From assembly GCA_038757905.1 (NCBI GenBank), contig JBCDGG010000087.1, positions 1-22,700 of the forward strand: a stretch of DNA of 22,700 bases. The letters are read 5' to 3'. The position numbers were made by a program, and so were the translations under genes. The first letter of the stretch is position 1. Each line of letters starts with the position of its first letter. The notes under the pieces are model-generated. The model was not told where the DNA came from. It made no database searches and was given only the letters and a program-made list of their open reading frames with translations. This stretch comes from HLUCCA09 sp038757905. Lineage in GTDB: Bacteria > Pseudomonadota > Alphaproteobacteria > Rhodobacterales > Rhodobacteraceae. This document shows, one piece after another, positions 14,669-22,212 of the stretch.

Positions 14669-14686
14669 TCACGCCGCGTGGCGTGA
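14669..14686. promoter_or_regulatory. Perfect inverted repeat between glycosyltransferase and sulfotransferase genes
   Basis: TCACGCC-GCGT-GGCGTGA lies 31 bases before the sulfotransferase start, just after a T-rich stretch (14650-14661) that could hold a promoter. A TTGAAA at 14635-14640 might be a -35, but no clear -10 follows. The repeat could be an operator shared by both divergent genes or a hairpin in the sulfotransferase leader. Confidence 0.4.
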
Positions 14687-14716
14687 CAGGTTGGAGACAG
14701 AAAGGCGGGCCACCCC

Positions 14717-15535
14717 ATGGGCTTTCCAGGCGTTTGGATGACGGAAAGCGAAAGCGTGGTGTATCGCGTGGTGCCGAAATGCGCCTGCTCCACCATAGGC
14801 CAGATCATGTACTACTCGGACCACGGGCGGTTTTACCCGGGTGACATTCACGATGCGGAGGACGGCCTCCACAAATGGGGGCAGGAGGCCAGCCGGGACG
14901 CGATCACCGCGAATGTGAAGGGCCATCGCGCGCTGTCGTTCACCTGTGTGCGCAATCCCTATACCCGGGTGCTAAGCTCCTTCTTCGACAAGATCTGCGG
15001 CATCCAGAGGAACGGCCGGCGCTACCGCGGCAATCTCGTGCCGATGCTCATCCAGAAATACGGGGTGGATGTCGGCAGCGCCGACGATGGGTTCCAGTTC
15101 GATCAGATCGCGAGCTTCCGCCGGTTCTTGTTGTTTGCGCGCGACACCATCCGCTTCCGCCGCCCGATGGAGCCGGACATTCACTGGTCGGCAATGTCCG
15201 GCCATGTCGGAACCTTTGTGGCAAACGGCGGCCGCTACGACCGCATCATTCGGGTGGAGGAGTTTGAGCCCGGCATGCAGGAGATCGTCGATGCGATCCC
15301 GGCCCGGGTGCCTGTCGACCTGTCCGCCATACCCCGGTTCAACGAGAGCGAAGGCCATGGGCCGAAGCGCGCGAATCCTGTCGAGGCGTATTTCGACGAT
15401 CTGTCGAAGCACCTGATGTGGGAGATTTACCACAAGGATTTCCAGCTCTTCCGCTACGATTTCGACAATCCAGGCACTAAAGCCCCCGTGGGGGAGATCG
15501 ACCTTGAAGAGGTGCACTACAAGCTCGCGGACTGA
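14717..15535 (+). CDS. Sulfotransferase family 2-like (carbohydrate type)
   Basis: The 272-residue protein has the two PAPS-binding elements of the Sulfotransfer_2 family. VPKCACSTI (19-27) is the 5'-phosphosulfate loop, with Lys21 and the Ser/Thr pair. CVRNPYTRVLSSFFDK (77-92) is the 3'-phosphate loop, with Arg79, Arg84 and Ser87/88. Relatives transfer sulfate to sugars such as chondroitin or to bacterial surface glycans. There is no clear membrane anchor. ATG at 14717 is preceded by AAAGGCGG; ATG at 14738 is a possible shorter start. It is divergent from the GT14/DUF5928 gene and converges with a small XRE gene. The acceptor is unknown. Confidence 0.85.
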   Translation: MGFPGVWMTESESVVYRVVPKCACSTIGQIMYYSDHGRFYPGDIHDAEDGLHKWGQEASRDAITANVKGHRALSFTCVRNPYTRVLSSFFDKICGIQRNGRRYRGNLVPMLIQKYGVDVGSADDGFQFDQIASFRRFLLFARDTIRFRRPMEPDIHWSAMSGHVGTFVANGGRYDRIIRVEEFEPGMQEIVDAIPARVPVDLSAIPRFNESEGHGPKRANPVEAYFDDLSKHLMWEIYHKDFQLFRYDFDNPGTKAPVGEIDLEEVHYKLAD

Positions 15536-15558
15536 GCCGGTCTGCCCGTGGCCCTGGG

Positions 15559-15792
15559 TCAGTCGCTCGCCCGCAGGATGACGCGCATCTCGTAGCCGTC
15601 TTCGACCTCGGTCCAGGTAACGCCTTCCTTTTCCAGAGCTTTCTCCAGCGCTTTCACGGTGCGATACCCAGCCCCGGCGCCGCTCTCCAATCGCTTGACG
15701 GTCTGGACATGGACGCCGGCGCGTAAAGCGAGATCTTTCTGTTTCAGCCCCGCCGCCTTGCGGCCACGGGCAATCACCTCGCCGATTTCCAT
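15559..15792 (-). CDS. Small XRE-family helix-turn-helix regulator
   Basis: The 77-residue protein is almost entirely a Cro/CI-type HTH. It runs MEIGEVIARGRKAAGLKQKD, then LALRAGVHVQTVKRLESG (21-38) with the recognition helix, a short helical region, and a C-terminal strand (YEMRVILRA). I chose ATG at 15792 because AAGGAA lies 7 bases upstream; ATG at 15834 would add 14 residues without a good site. It is divergent from the nuclease-like gene, with a dyad in the shared 128-base region, so autoregulation and control of that neighbour are plausible. It does not resemble an antitoxin with an adjacent toxin on the same strand. Confidence 0.85.
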   Translation of the reverse strand: MEIGEVIARGRKAAGLKQKDLALRAGVHVQTVKRLESGAGAGYRTVKALEKALEKEGVTWTEVEDGYEMRVILRASD

Positions 15793-15855
15793 CCTGGGTT
15801 CCTTGCCTCGGGGCGCGAATGCCACGCTATCCATAGGACCTCGCGGCGGCTTATT

Positions 15856-15870
15856 GATACGTTAGGTATC
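15856..15870. promoter_or_regulatory. Candidate XRE operator
   Basis: GATAC-GTTAG-GTATC is a perfect 5-bp dyad with a 5-base centre. On the minus strand TTGCAA (15886-15881) and TAACGT (15864-15859), 16 bases apart, form a promoter for the XRE gene overlapped by the dyad. On the plus strand TTGATA (15854-15859) also overlaps it. This is the expected position for a small repressor acting in both directions. Confidence 0.45.
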
Positions 15871-15920
15871 GGTCTGTAGCTTGCAAATATAAATGTAACA
15901 GTTTTGCGAAGGAGTTTGCC

Positions 15921-16343
15921 ATGTCTCCCTTGGCCTCCGGGGTCGCGCTGTTGCTCGCGGCGATGCATGGGGATGTGTATGTCGCCGACGGCGCGACCCT
16001 CGTGATTTCCGGCACCCCCGTGCAGATGGCCGGGATCGACGTGCCGCATCTGGGTTCGAGCGACGGGGATCTGGCCCGGGCGGAGTTGCGCACCATTCTG
16101 GAGGGCCAGCTCGTGATGTGCCGGTCCACCGGTGAGCGGGCTGGCGCGCGGGTCTTTGCGTATTGCCAGGTGGACGGGGCCGACATCGGCGCCGAGATGG
16201 TAGCACGGGGCTATGCCCTTGATTGCGCCATTCAATCCCAAGGCCGGTATCGCGAGCTCGAACCCGCAGACTCGCGCGACCGGCTGGTGCAGAGCGCGCG
16301 CTGCGTCGTGCTGGAGGGTGCGGCTACAGAAGCCCGGCCTTGA
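15921..16343 (+). CDS. Staphylococcal-nuclease-fold protein with degenerate active site
   Basis: The 140-residue protein has a short hydrophobic N-terminus (MSPLASGVALLLAAM) that may be a signal peptide, and an SNase/OB-fold domain at about 18-135. Alignment by eye with staphylococcal nuclease is clear at ADGATL (22-27), VQMAGIDVPHLG (34-45), GARVFAYCQVDG (75-86) and MVARGYAL (93-100). Of the nuclease residues, the equivalents of Asp40 and Arg87 remain (Asp40, Arg77), but Asp21 is Ala25, Arg35 is Gln35 and Glu43 is His43. It is therefore probably not a nuclease. Four cysteines (67, 82, 102, 128) would suit an exported, disulfide-bonded protein. GAAGGAG supports the start at 15921. It overlaps the convergent kinase gene by 20 bases. 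Confidence 0.78.
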   Translation: MSPLASGVALLLAAMHGDVYVADGATLVISGTPVQMAGIDVPHLGSSDGDLARAELRTILEGQLVMCRSTGERAGARVFAYCQVDGADIGAEMVARGYALDCAIQSQGRYRELEPADSRDRLVQSARCVVLEGAATEARP

Positions 16344-17316
16344 CGAAGAGCGCGCGCACATTGGCCTCGGGCCGGGGGCCGATATGGCCGATCACTTCCG
16401 CCGCGGCGATCACACCCATGCGTCCGCAGGTTGCGAGATCGCGCCCCGTCGCAAGCCCGTAAAGAAACCCGGCCGCGAACTGGTCGCCCGCGCCCGTGGC
16501 ATCAACGGGCACGACGCGGTGCACCGGCACCTCAACCCGCTCGTCGCCCGAGATCAGAATGACCGGATCGCCGGAGCGGGTACAAACGACGATCTCGCAC
16601 TCCCGCGCCGCCTGCGTCAGCGCTTCTTCCAGCGTCTGCGTCTGGTAGAGCCCGATCCACTCGGCCTCGTTACCGATCACGAAAGCCATGTCGCCGTGGA
16701 TTAGGCGGCGGAAATCCTCCCGGTGCCGGTCGACGCAGAACGGATCGGACAGCGCGATCCCGGCCTTGCCGCCGCCTTCGGCGCATAGCCGGGCGGCGCG
16801 CAGAAAGGCCTCCTTCCCCTTGTCCTTGTCGAACAGGTAGCCTTCGAGGAACAAAAGCTCCGCGCCCTGCGCGGCCTCGTCCGGCACGTCTTCGGGGCCG
16901 AGTTCGGCGGAGACCCCGAGATAGGTGTTCATCGAGCGCTCACCGTCCGGCGAGACGAAGATCATCGAACGCGACGAGGGCAGCGTCGCATTCTGGGCCG
17001 GCGGGTTGACGAAAGCGGTGCCCGCCGCGTCCATCCCCTCGATGTAGTGCCGGCCGACGGCATCGTCGCGCACCAGCCCGATGAAAGCCGTGTTCAGGCC
17101 AAGCGCGGAGAGGCCCGCGAGCGTGTTTGCGACGGAGCCGCCCGGTGTCTGCTTGCGGTCGTCCATCGCGGCATAGAGCACTTCGGCGCGCTCCCGCTCC
17201 ACAAGCTGCATGATGCCCTTCTCGATGCCCATCATGTCGAGAAAATCGTCATCGGCGTGGCTAAGCACATCCATCACGGCGTTGCCGATCCCGGCGATCT
17301 GATACCTGGCGGTCAT
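16324..17316 (-). CDS. PfkB-family carbohydrate/nucleoside kinase, adenosine kinase-like
   Basis: The 330-residue ribokinase-fold enzyme has PGGSVANTLAGLSALG (58-73) at the substrate side, GNEAEW (215-220, the NxxE magnesium motif) and DATGAGDQFAAGFLYG (272-287, anion hole and catalytic base Asp278). The N-terminus YQIAGIGNAVMDVLS resembles the bacterial and plant adenosine-kinase branch of the family, which phosphorylates adenosine to AMP; another purine or sugar substrate is possible. ATG at 17316 overlaps the nth stop as ATGA, so translation is coupled to nth. The link between a base-excision repair gene and a nucleoside kinase may be only positional. The 3' end overlaps the nuclease-like gene. 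Confidence 0.86.
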   Translation of the reverse strand: MTARYQIAGIGNAVMDVLSHADDDFLDMMGIEKGIMQLVERERAEVLYAAMDDRKQTPGGSVANTLAGLSALGLNTAFIGLVRDDAVGRHYIEGMDAAGTAFVNPPAQNATLPSSRSMIFVSPDGERSMNTYLGVSAELGPEDVPDEAAQGAELLFLEGYLFDKDKGKEAFLRAARLCAEGGGKAGIALSDPFCVDRHREDFRRLIHGDMAFVIGNEAEWIGLYQTQTLEEALTQAARECEIVVCTRSGDPVILISGDERVEVPVHRVVPVDATGAGDQFAAGFLYGLATGRDLATCGRMGVIAAAEVIGHIGPRPEANVRALFVKAGLL

Positions 17317-17966
17317 GCGACGCCCTCCTTACAGCAGTATTCGGCGATGACGCAGACATCGCATTTCGGTTTGCGCGCCGTACAGACGTACCGTCCATGC
17401 AGGATCAGCCAGTGGTGCGCGTGATGCTGGAACTCTGCCGGCACGTTGTCCTCGATGGCGCGCTCGACCGCGACGACGTCTTTGCCCGGCGCGATCCCGG
17501 TGCGGTTGCCCACGCGGAAGATGTGCGTGTCCACCGCTTGCGTCGGCATGCCCCACCACATGTTCAGCACGACATTCGCGGTCTTGCGGCCGACGCCCGG
17601 CAGGCTTTCCAGCGCGGCGCGGGAGGAGGGAACCTCGCCCCCGTACTCCTCGACCAGGATGCGCGAGAGCTTCATCACGTTCTTGGCCTTGTTGCGGAAC
17701 AATCCGATTGTCTTGATGTGGTCGATGATCCCCTCCTCGCCGAGGGCGAGCATCTTCTGCGGTGTGTCGGCGATCTTGAAGAGGGTCCGCGTGGCTTTGT
17801 TGACGCCCTTGTCGGTCGCCTGGGCAGACAGCGCGACGGCAACGACGAGGGTAAAGGCGTTCGTGTGCTCCAGTTCCCCCTTGGGCTCCGGCTCGACGTC
17901 GCGAAAGCGCTCGAAGATCGAGCGCATGGCGGCGTAGGGGAGTTGCTTCCGGAGCTTTTGCGGCAC
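17313..17966 (-). CDS. nth: Endonuclease III (DNA glycosylase/AP lyase)
   Basis: This 217-residue enzyme removes oxidised pyrimidines and cuts abasic sites in base-excision repair. Visible are the helix-hairpin-helix LPGVGRKTANVV (122-133) with catalytic Lys128, Asp146 in QAVDTHIFRV, and the [4Fe-4S] ligands Cys195, Cys202, Cys205 and Cys211 in the canonical C-x6-C-x2-C-x5-C spacing. Length matches E. coli Nth (211). I chose GTG at 17966 because AAGGAT lies 5 bases upstream and the N-terminus then fits the family; ATG at 18041 would add 25 non-homologous residues. It is first in a two-gene unit with the kinase and divergent from the Ogt fusion, another repair gene. Confidence 0.93.
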   Translation of the reverse strand: MPQKLRKQLPYAAMRSIFERFRDVEPEPKGELEHTNAFTLVVAVALSAQATDKGVNKATRTLFKIADTPQKMLALGEEGIIDHIKTIGLFRNKAKNVMKLSRILVEEYGGEVPSSRAALESLPGVGRKTANVVLNMWWGMPTQAVDTHIFRVGNRTGIAPGKDVVAVERAIEDNVPAEFQHHAHHWLILHGRYVCTARKPKCDVCVIAEYCCKEGVA

Positions 17967-18088
17967 GGGCGATCCTTCGGACGGTCTGTCGTGGTTTAGT
18001 GCCCCGGGTCCGGGTTGCAAGCCGCAGCTTCCGGGTCGCACAACGGCCGAAGCATCGGTAGGCAGGGACCCAAGAGGGGAGATGCGAG

Positions 18089-18961
18089 ATGGACGGAGCC
18101 GCGATGACCGATACAGAACAGGCTTACCACTACGGCGTGATCCGCCGGGCGCTGGAGGAAATTGACGCGGGAGCGGACGCCGCGGGCGACGGAAGCGGCC
18201 CGATCTCCCTCGACGATCTGGCGGGGCGGATGGGGATGAGCCCGGCGCATTTTCAGCGGATCTTCAGCCAATGGGTGGGGGTGTCGCCGAAGCGCTACCA
18301 GCAGTATCTGGCGCTTGGCCAGGCGCGGGCCCTGCTGCGCGACCGGCACACCACCTTGGCAACGGCGGATGCCGTCGGGCTGTCCGGCTCCGGGCGCCTG
18401 CACGATCTGTTCCTGCGGTGGGAGGCCATGGCGCCCGGCGATTATGCCAAAGGCGGCGCGGGGCTGACGATCCTGTGGGGCTGGTTCGACAGCCCGTTCG
18501 GCCAGGCCCTTGTGATGGGTACGGACAAAGGGATCTGCGGGATCGGCTTCGCCGCCGAGACGGGGCCGAACGAGACCTTCAAGGATCTGAGCGGCCGCTG
18601 GCCCAAAGCCACGCTCATCGAAGATCCCGACGGGCTGCGGCCGTTGGTGGACGCGGCCTTCGGCGCCGGAGGCGAGGCGCGCCTGCATCTGATCGGTGCG
18701 CCCTTCCAGATAAAGGTTTGGGAGGCGCTGATCGCGATCCCGTCTGGCTATGTGACGACATATTCCGATATCGCCGCCGCCATCGGCCACCCCAAGGCGG
18801 TGCGCGCGGTCGGTACGGCCGTGGGGCGCAATCCGGTGAGCTGGCTGATCCCCTGCCACCGCGCGCTGCGCAAGTCCGGCGGATTGGGCGGCTATCACTG
18901 GGGTCTTCCCGTCAAGCGCGCCATGCTGGCGTGGGAATCGGCGCGCGCCGAGGCCGGGTAA
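18089..18961 (+). CDS. AraC-type HTH fused to O6-methylguanine-DNA methyltransferase (Ada-like, no N-Ada domain)
   Basis: The 290-residue protein joins an AraC-family DNA-binding domain at about 12-120 (ISLDDLAGRMGMSPAHFQRI, VSPKRYQQYL) to an Ogt-type repair domain at about 125-288. The alkyl acceptor is Cys256 in IPCHRAL, preceded by RAVGTAVGRNP (239-249), which includes the Arg finger and Asn hinge region. The N-terminal Ada domain with the phosphotriester-accepting Cys of E. coli Ada (354 residues) is missing. It can thus repair O6-alkylguanine, but sensing by phosphotriester methylation is not possible in the usual way. ATG at 18089 follows GAGGGGAGA; ATG at 18104 is possible. It is divergent from nth, forming a small repair cluster. 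Confidence 0.9.
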   Translation: MDGAAMTDTEQAYHYGVIRRALEEIDAGADAAGDGSGPISLDDLAGRMGMSPAHFQRIFSQWVGVSPKRYQQYLALGQARALLRDRHTTLATADAVGLSGSGRLHDLFLRWEAMAPGDYAKGGAGLTILWGWFDSPFGQALVMGTDKGICGIGFAAETGPNETFKDLSGRWPKATLIEDPDGLRPLVDAAFGAGGEARLHLIGAPFQIKVWEALIAIPSGYVTTYSDIAAAIGHPKAVRAVGTAVGRNPVSWLIPCHRALRKSGGLGGYHWGLPVKRAMLAWESARAEAG

Positions 18962-19064
18962 AAGCGGGATCCGGCCAGAGGGCGGAAAAGTCAGTGGATC
19001 CTCTGCCATTTCGGGGTAAGCTCCCCCCGGGCCCCGGAGAGGGCGCGAGCAGAAAGGCAGACAT

Positions 19065-19733
19065 ATGACACATCGAGCATCGGTCGCGGGCGCGGCCGTT
19101 CTCCTGATGGCCGTGGCGGGCTGCACGGATCCCGCCGCCGTCACGTCGAACACCAACCCCTATGCCAACACCCGCGACGGAGCGATCATCGGCGGCGTCC
19201 TTGGGGCGGCGACCGGTCTGATTGCAGGTGGAGGCGAGAACCAGGCGCGCAACGCCGCTGTCGGTGCGGCCCTGGGCGCAGCGACGGGCGCAGCCGTCGG
19301 CAACCGGCTCGACAGGCAGGCGGCCGCCCTGCGCGCCGAGGTGGGCAACGGCAACATCGAGATCGTCAACGACGGCTCCAAGCTGGTGGTGACCCTGCCG
19401 CAGGATATTCTGTTCCCGGTCGACGGAGCCGAACTGCAACCGGCGATTATTCCCGATCTGCAGGCGGTGGCGCGGAACCTGAACCAGTATCCCGATGGGA
19501 TCGTGCAGGTCGTGGGACATACCGACAATACCGGCGCGGCCGGCTACAACTTCGACCTGTCGCAGCGCCGCGCACAATCGGTGACGGACGTGCTCACCGC
19601 TTCCGGCGTACCGGCAACGCGCCTGCAGACGATCGGGCGCGGCGACGATCAGCCGAGAGCGTCCAACCTCTCGCCGGAGGGCCGTGCCCTGAACCGGCGC
19701 ACGGAGATCGTGATCATCCCGTCCTCGACCTGA
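19065..19733 (+). CDS. OmpA-family outer-membrane lipoprotein (YiaD-like)
   Basis: The 222-residue protein has a lipoprotein signal ending in the lipobox VAGC (Cys20). A glycine-zipper region follows at about 39-82 (AIIGGVLGAATGLIAGGG, AAVGAALGAATGAAVGN), then an OmpA C-terminal peptidoglycan-binding domain at about 95-220. That domain includes VVGHTDNTGAAGYNFDLSQR and the RRAQSV helix, and ends NRRTEIVIIP. It probably anchors the outer membrane to peptidoglycan. AAAGG precedes ATG 19065. The next gene starts 6 bases after its stop. The 103 bases before it, after the Ogt fusion, contain two GGATCC sites and C/G-rich tracts but no clear terminator. Confidence 0.93.
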   Translation: MTHRASVAGAAVLLMAVAGCTDPAAVTSNTNPYANTRDGAIIGGVLGAATGLIAGGGENQARNAAVGAALGAATGAAVGNRLDRQAAALRAEVGNGNIEIVNDGSKLVVTLPQDILFPVDGAELQPAIIPDLQAVARNLNQYPDGIVQVVGHTDNTGAAGYNFDLSQRRAQSVTDVLTASGVPATRLQTIGRGDDQPRASNLSPEGRALNRRTEIVIIPSST

Positions 19734-19739
19734 CCGCGG

Positions 19740-20309
19740 ATGGCCGAGGAGGAGTTGGAGGTTCGCACCCGGGCGGACCTCCGCGCCTGGCTGGACGCCA
19801 ATCATGGCCGCGAGGCGGGCCTCTGGCTCGTGACCTTCATGAAGCCGAGCCCTCACGCGATCCCCAATGCCGACCTCGTGGAGGAGTTGCTCTGCTGGGG
19901 GTGGATCGATACACGGCCCCGCAAGGTGGATACGAGCCGCTCCGCCGTCTGGATCGCGCCGCGGCGGCCGGGCTCTGCATGGTCGGCTGTGAACAAGGCG
20001 CTGGTGGCGGCGGCACGCGCCTCCGGCGCCATGACCCCGGCAGGCGAAGCGAGGATCGCCGAGGCTACGGCAAACGGCATGTGGAGCTTTCTCGACGACG
20101 TGGAGCGGCTCGAGGTCCCTTCGGACTTGGCCAAAGCCCTGAAGGTAGCCCGGGCCACGCAGGCGTGGGACGTCTTTCCCCGCAGCGTCAAGCGCGCGAC
20201 GCTGGAGTGGATCAAAACGGCCAAGCAGGCGCAGACCCGCGCCAAGCGCATTCAGGATGTGGCGGATCGGGCGGCGCAGGGGCAACGCCCGACACCCTTC
20301 AGTCGCTAG
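19740..20309 (+). CDS. YdeI/OmpD-associated (OmdA) family protein
   Basis: The 189-residue protein matches the YdeI/OmdA family: LVEELLCWGWIDTRPRKVDT (46-65), then WIAPRRPGSAWSAVNK (71-86) and a C-terminal helical DUF1801/OmdA-like part (LEWIKTAKQAQTRAKRI). Family members are small cytoplasmic proteins of unclear role, named after an association with OmpD expression and implicated in stress or antimicrobial peptide resistance. It follows the OmpA lipoprotein after 6 bases with no strong ribosome-binding site, so coupled translation is likely. Its last 11 bases overlap the convergent murJ gene. The exact function is not known. Confidence 0.87.
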   Translation: MAEEELEVRTRADLRAWLDANHGREAGLWLVTFMKPSPHAIPNADLVEELLCWGWIDTRPRKVDTSRSAVWIAPRRPGSAWSAVNKALVAAARASGAMTPAGEARIAEATANGMWSFLDDVERLEVPSDLAKALKVARATQAWDVFPRSVKRATLEWIKTAKQAQTRAKRIQDVADRAAQGQRPTPFSR

Positions 20310-21852
20310 ACGCGCCGCGGCGCACGGCGCGCCGGATCTCGCCGAAGGACGCCGCGCCCAGAAGCTGCGCGGCGGCGAAGTAACTGGCGATCCCGACACC
20401 GATCAGCGTGGCGAGGGCCCCGTAACGCACCGTCGGGGCATAGAGCGCGTCTCCGAGCAGGGCATCGGTGCCCAGGAGGACGAGGGCCATCACCGCGCTT
20501 GCCAGCACGATCCGGGCGACGCGCCGTCGCAGGCGGGCGTCGAGCTCCACCGCGGCGCCCATGCGGCGGCTGCCGTGCCACAGAAGGGCCACCATGGCCC
20601 AGCCGGCGAGAGTCGTCGCCCACGCCGCAGCCGTGAAGCCGATCACGGGGGCAAGCCCGATGGCCAGCACGGCGTTGATCGCCATGGCGACGAGGGCATA
20701 GCGGAACGGCGTGACCGTGTCGGCCCGCGCGAAGTAGAGCGGCTGCAGCACCTTCTGCAGCACGAAGGCGGGCAATCCGGCGCCGTAGGCTGCCGTGGCG
20801 AGGGCCGTGTTGGCTACGGCCTCCGGCCCGAAGGCGCCGCGCTCGAACAGGACCGAGACGATGGGATGGGCGATGGTCACCAGGGCGAGCGCCGCCGGAA
20901 CGGTGAGCAGAAGCGCAAACTCCGTCGCGCGGTTGAACGCGTCGCGCCCGCCGCCCGTATCGCCCGCCTCCAGCTTGCGCGACAGATCCGGAAGCAGGAC
21001 CACGCCGATGGCAATGGCGACCACGCCAAGGGGCAGCTGGTAGAGGCGGTCCGCGAGGTTGAGGTATTGGATGGCGCCGTCGAAGTAGCTCGCCACCTGG
21101 CGGCCGACCAGAAGGTTGATCTGCACCACCCCGCCCGCGAGCATAGCCGGTGCCGCGATCCGGGCGAGGGTCCGCAGCTCCGGTGTGAGCTGCGGGCGGG
21201 CCGGAACGATCCGAAACCCGGCGCGCGCCGCGGCGTGCCACAGCAGCGCAAGTTGCGCGATCCCGGCGACCGGCACGGCCCAGGCCAGCGCAAGCCCGAC
21301 GCTGGCCCCCGCCGCATCCGCCGCGACCATCGCCGCGATTAGAAGGACGTTGAGCAGGACGGGCGCGGCGGCTGCCGCCGCAAATCGGCCCGTTGCGTTC
21401 AACACCCCCGAGAGCAGTGCCGCGAGCGAGATGAACAGGATGTAGGGAAAGGCGATGCGCCCGAACTCGGTGGCCAGCGCAAAGCGCTCGTCGCCCGCAA
21501 ATCCCGATGCCATCGCCAGCACCAGCCAGGGCATCGCAACCTGAGCGGCCACAGTGAAGACGATCAGCAGCGTGGCAAGGCCGGAGAACGCATCGCGCGC
21601 AAAGCCCTCGGGATCCTCGCCACGTTCCAGTTTCTTCGAGAACATCGGCACGAAGGCCATGTTGAACGCACCCTCGGCGAAGAACCGGCGGAACATGTTC
21701 GGCAGGGCGAAGGCCACCACGAAGGCCTCGGCCACCGGGCCGTCGCCAAGCTTGGCCGCGATCAGGATGTCCCGCGCGAAGCCGAAGACGCGCGACAGCA
21801 TCGTCCACGCGCCAACCGTCAGGAACCCGGAGATCAGTCGGATCGGCTTCAT
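20299..21852 (-). CDS. murJ: Lipid II flippase MurJ
   Basis: MurJ moves the peptidoglycan precursor lipid II across the inner membrane. The 517-residue protein has about 14 membrane helices and the family landmarks: SRVFGFARDILIAAKLG (20-36, with Arg21 and Arg27), PNMFRRFFAEGAFNMAFVPM (51-70) and QINLLVGRQVAS, where the central-cavity charged residues lie. The C-terminus is short and basic. The start ATG at 21852 gives the expected N-terminus MKPIRLISGFLTVGAWTMLS, although the Shine-Dalgarno sequence is weak. It overlaps the convergent YdeI-type gene by 11 bases. The gene beyond its start on the other strand is an unrelated secreted protein. Confidence 0.95.
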   Translation of the reverse strand: MKPIRLISGFLTVGAWTMLSRVFGFARDILIAAKLGDGPVAEAFVVAFALPNMFRRFFAEGAFNMAFVPMFSKKLERGEDPEGFARDAFSGLATLLIVFTVAAQVAMPWLVLAMASGFAGDERFALATEFGRIAFPYILFISLAALLSGVLNATGRFAAAAAAPVLLNVLLIAAMVAADAAGASVGLALAWAVPVAGIAQLALLWHAAARAGFRIVPARPQLTPELRTLARIAAPAMLAGGVVQINLLVGRQVASYFDGAIQYLNLADRLYQLPLGVVAIAIGVVLLPDLSRKLEAGDTGGGRDAFNRATEFALLLTVPAALALVTIAHPIVSVLFERGAFGPEAVANTALATAAYGAGLPAFVLQKVLQPLYFARADTVTPFRYALVAMAINAVLAIGLAPVIGFTAAAWATTLAGWAMVALLWHGSRRMGAAVELDARLRRRVARIVLASAVMALVLLGTDALLGDALYAPTVRYGALATLIGVGIASYFAAAQLLGAASFGEIRRAVRRGASSD

Positions 21853-22212
21853 CTGTGGGCGGACGGTCGGGGTGGGAACATCTGCGGCGCGGGCTCAGGT
21901 CACGGCCGTCTTGGCCCGGTAGCCGCGGGCTCTAGGGCGCTGGTGTGCGCCGGGGGGCGGACGGCATGGGCCGGTGATCTCAGCATGACTAGGTCACTCG
22001 CGGGCGGGCGGAAGGCTAGGTGCGTTGTGGAACGTCTGGCGGAGCGGGGCAAGCTGTACCTGGGCCCGATGGCGGCCCGTGGCCGAAGGCCAACGCGGCC
22101 CGGTCGGCACAAGTCTCCGGGTTTGTCGGCATATGGCCTTGGTTTGGTCACGATCGCCGGGCATCACCAGCGGTGTGGGGCGCGTGTTTGAGTAAGCAGC
22201 GGGATCGCGACC
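21853..22212. other. 360-base divergent gap between murJ and the last gene
   Basis: I see no gene here. Open frames of about 80 codons exist on both strands, but they are Arg/Gly/Pro-rich and have no good start. The region holds small dyads such as TGAC-TAG-GTCA (21986-21996), which could be an operator. Promoters for murJ and the downstream gene must lie here; none matches the consensus well. Confidence 0.4.

Noticed and set aside
15530..15564. Dyad GACTGA/TCAGTC spanning the sulfotransferase and XRE stop codons
   Set aside because: It has a 6-bp stem, a 23-base loop and no T-run. The symmetry comes largely from the two stop codons facing each other.
17996..20399. Long minus-strand frames opposite the Ogt fusion, OmpA and YdeI-type genes
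   Set aside because: The plus-strand genes carry clear motifs. The antisense products are Arg/Gly/Pro-rich and lack any recognisable domain.
21943..22191. An 82-codon plus-strand frame before the last gene
   Set aside because: It has an Arg/Gly-rich composition, no ribosome-binding site and no recognisable motif. It sits where promoters for the divergent genes are expected.
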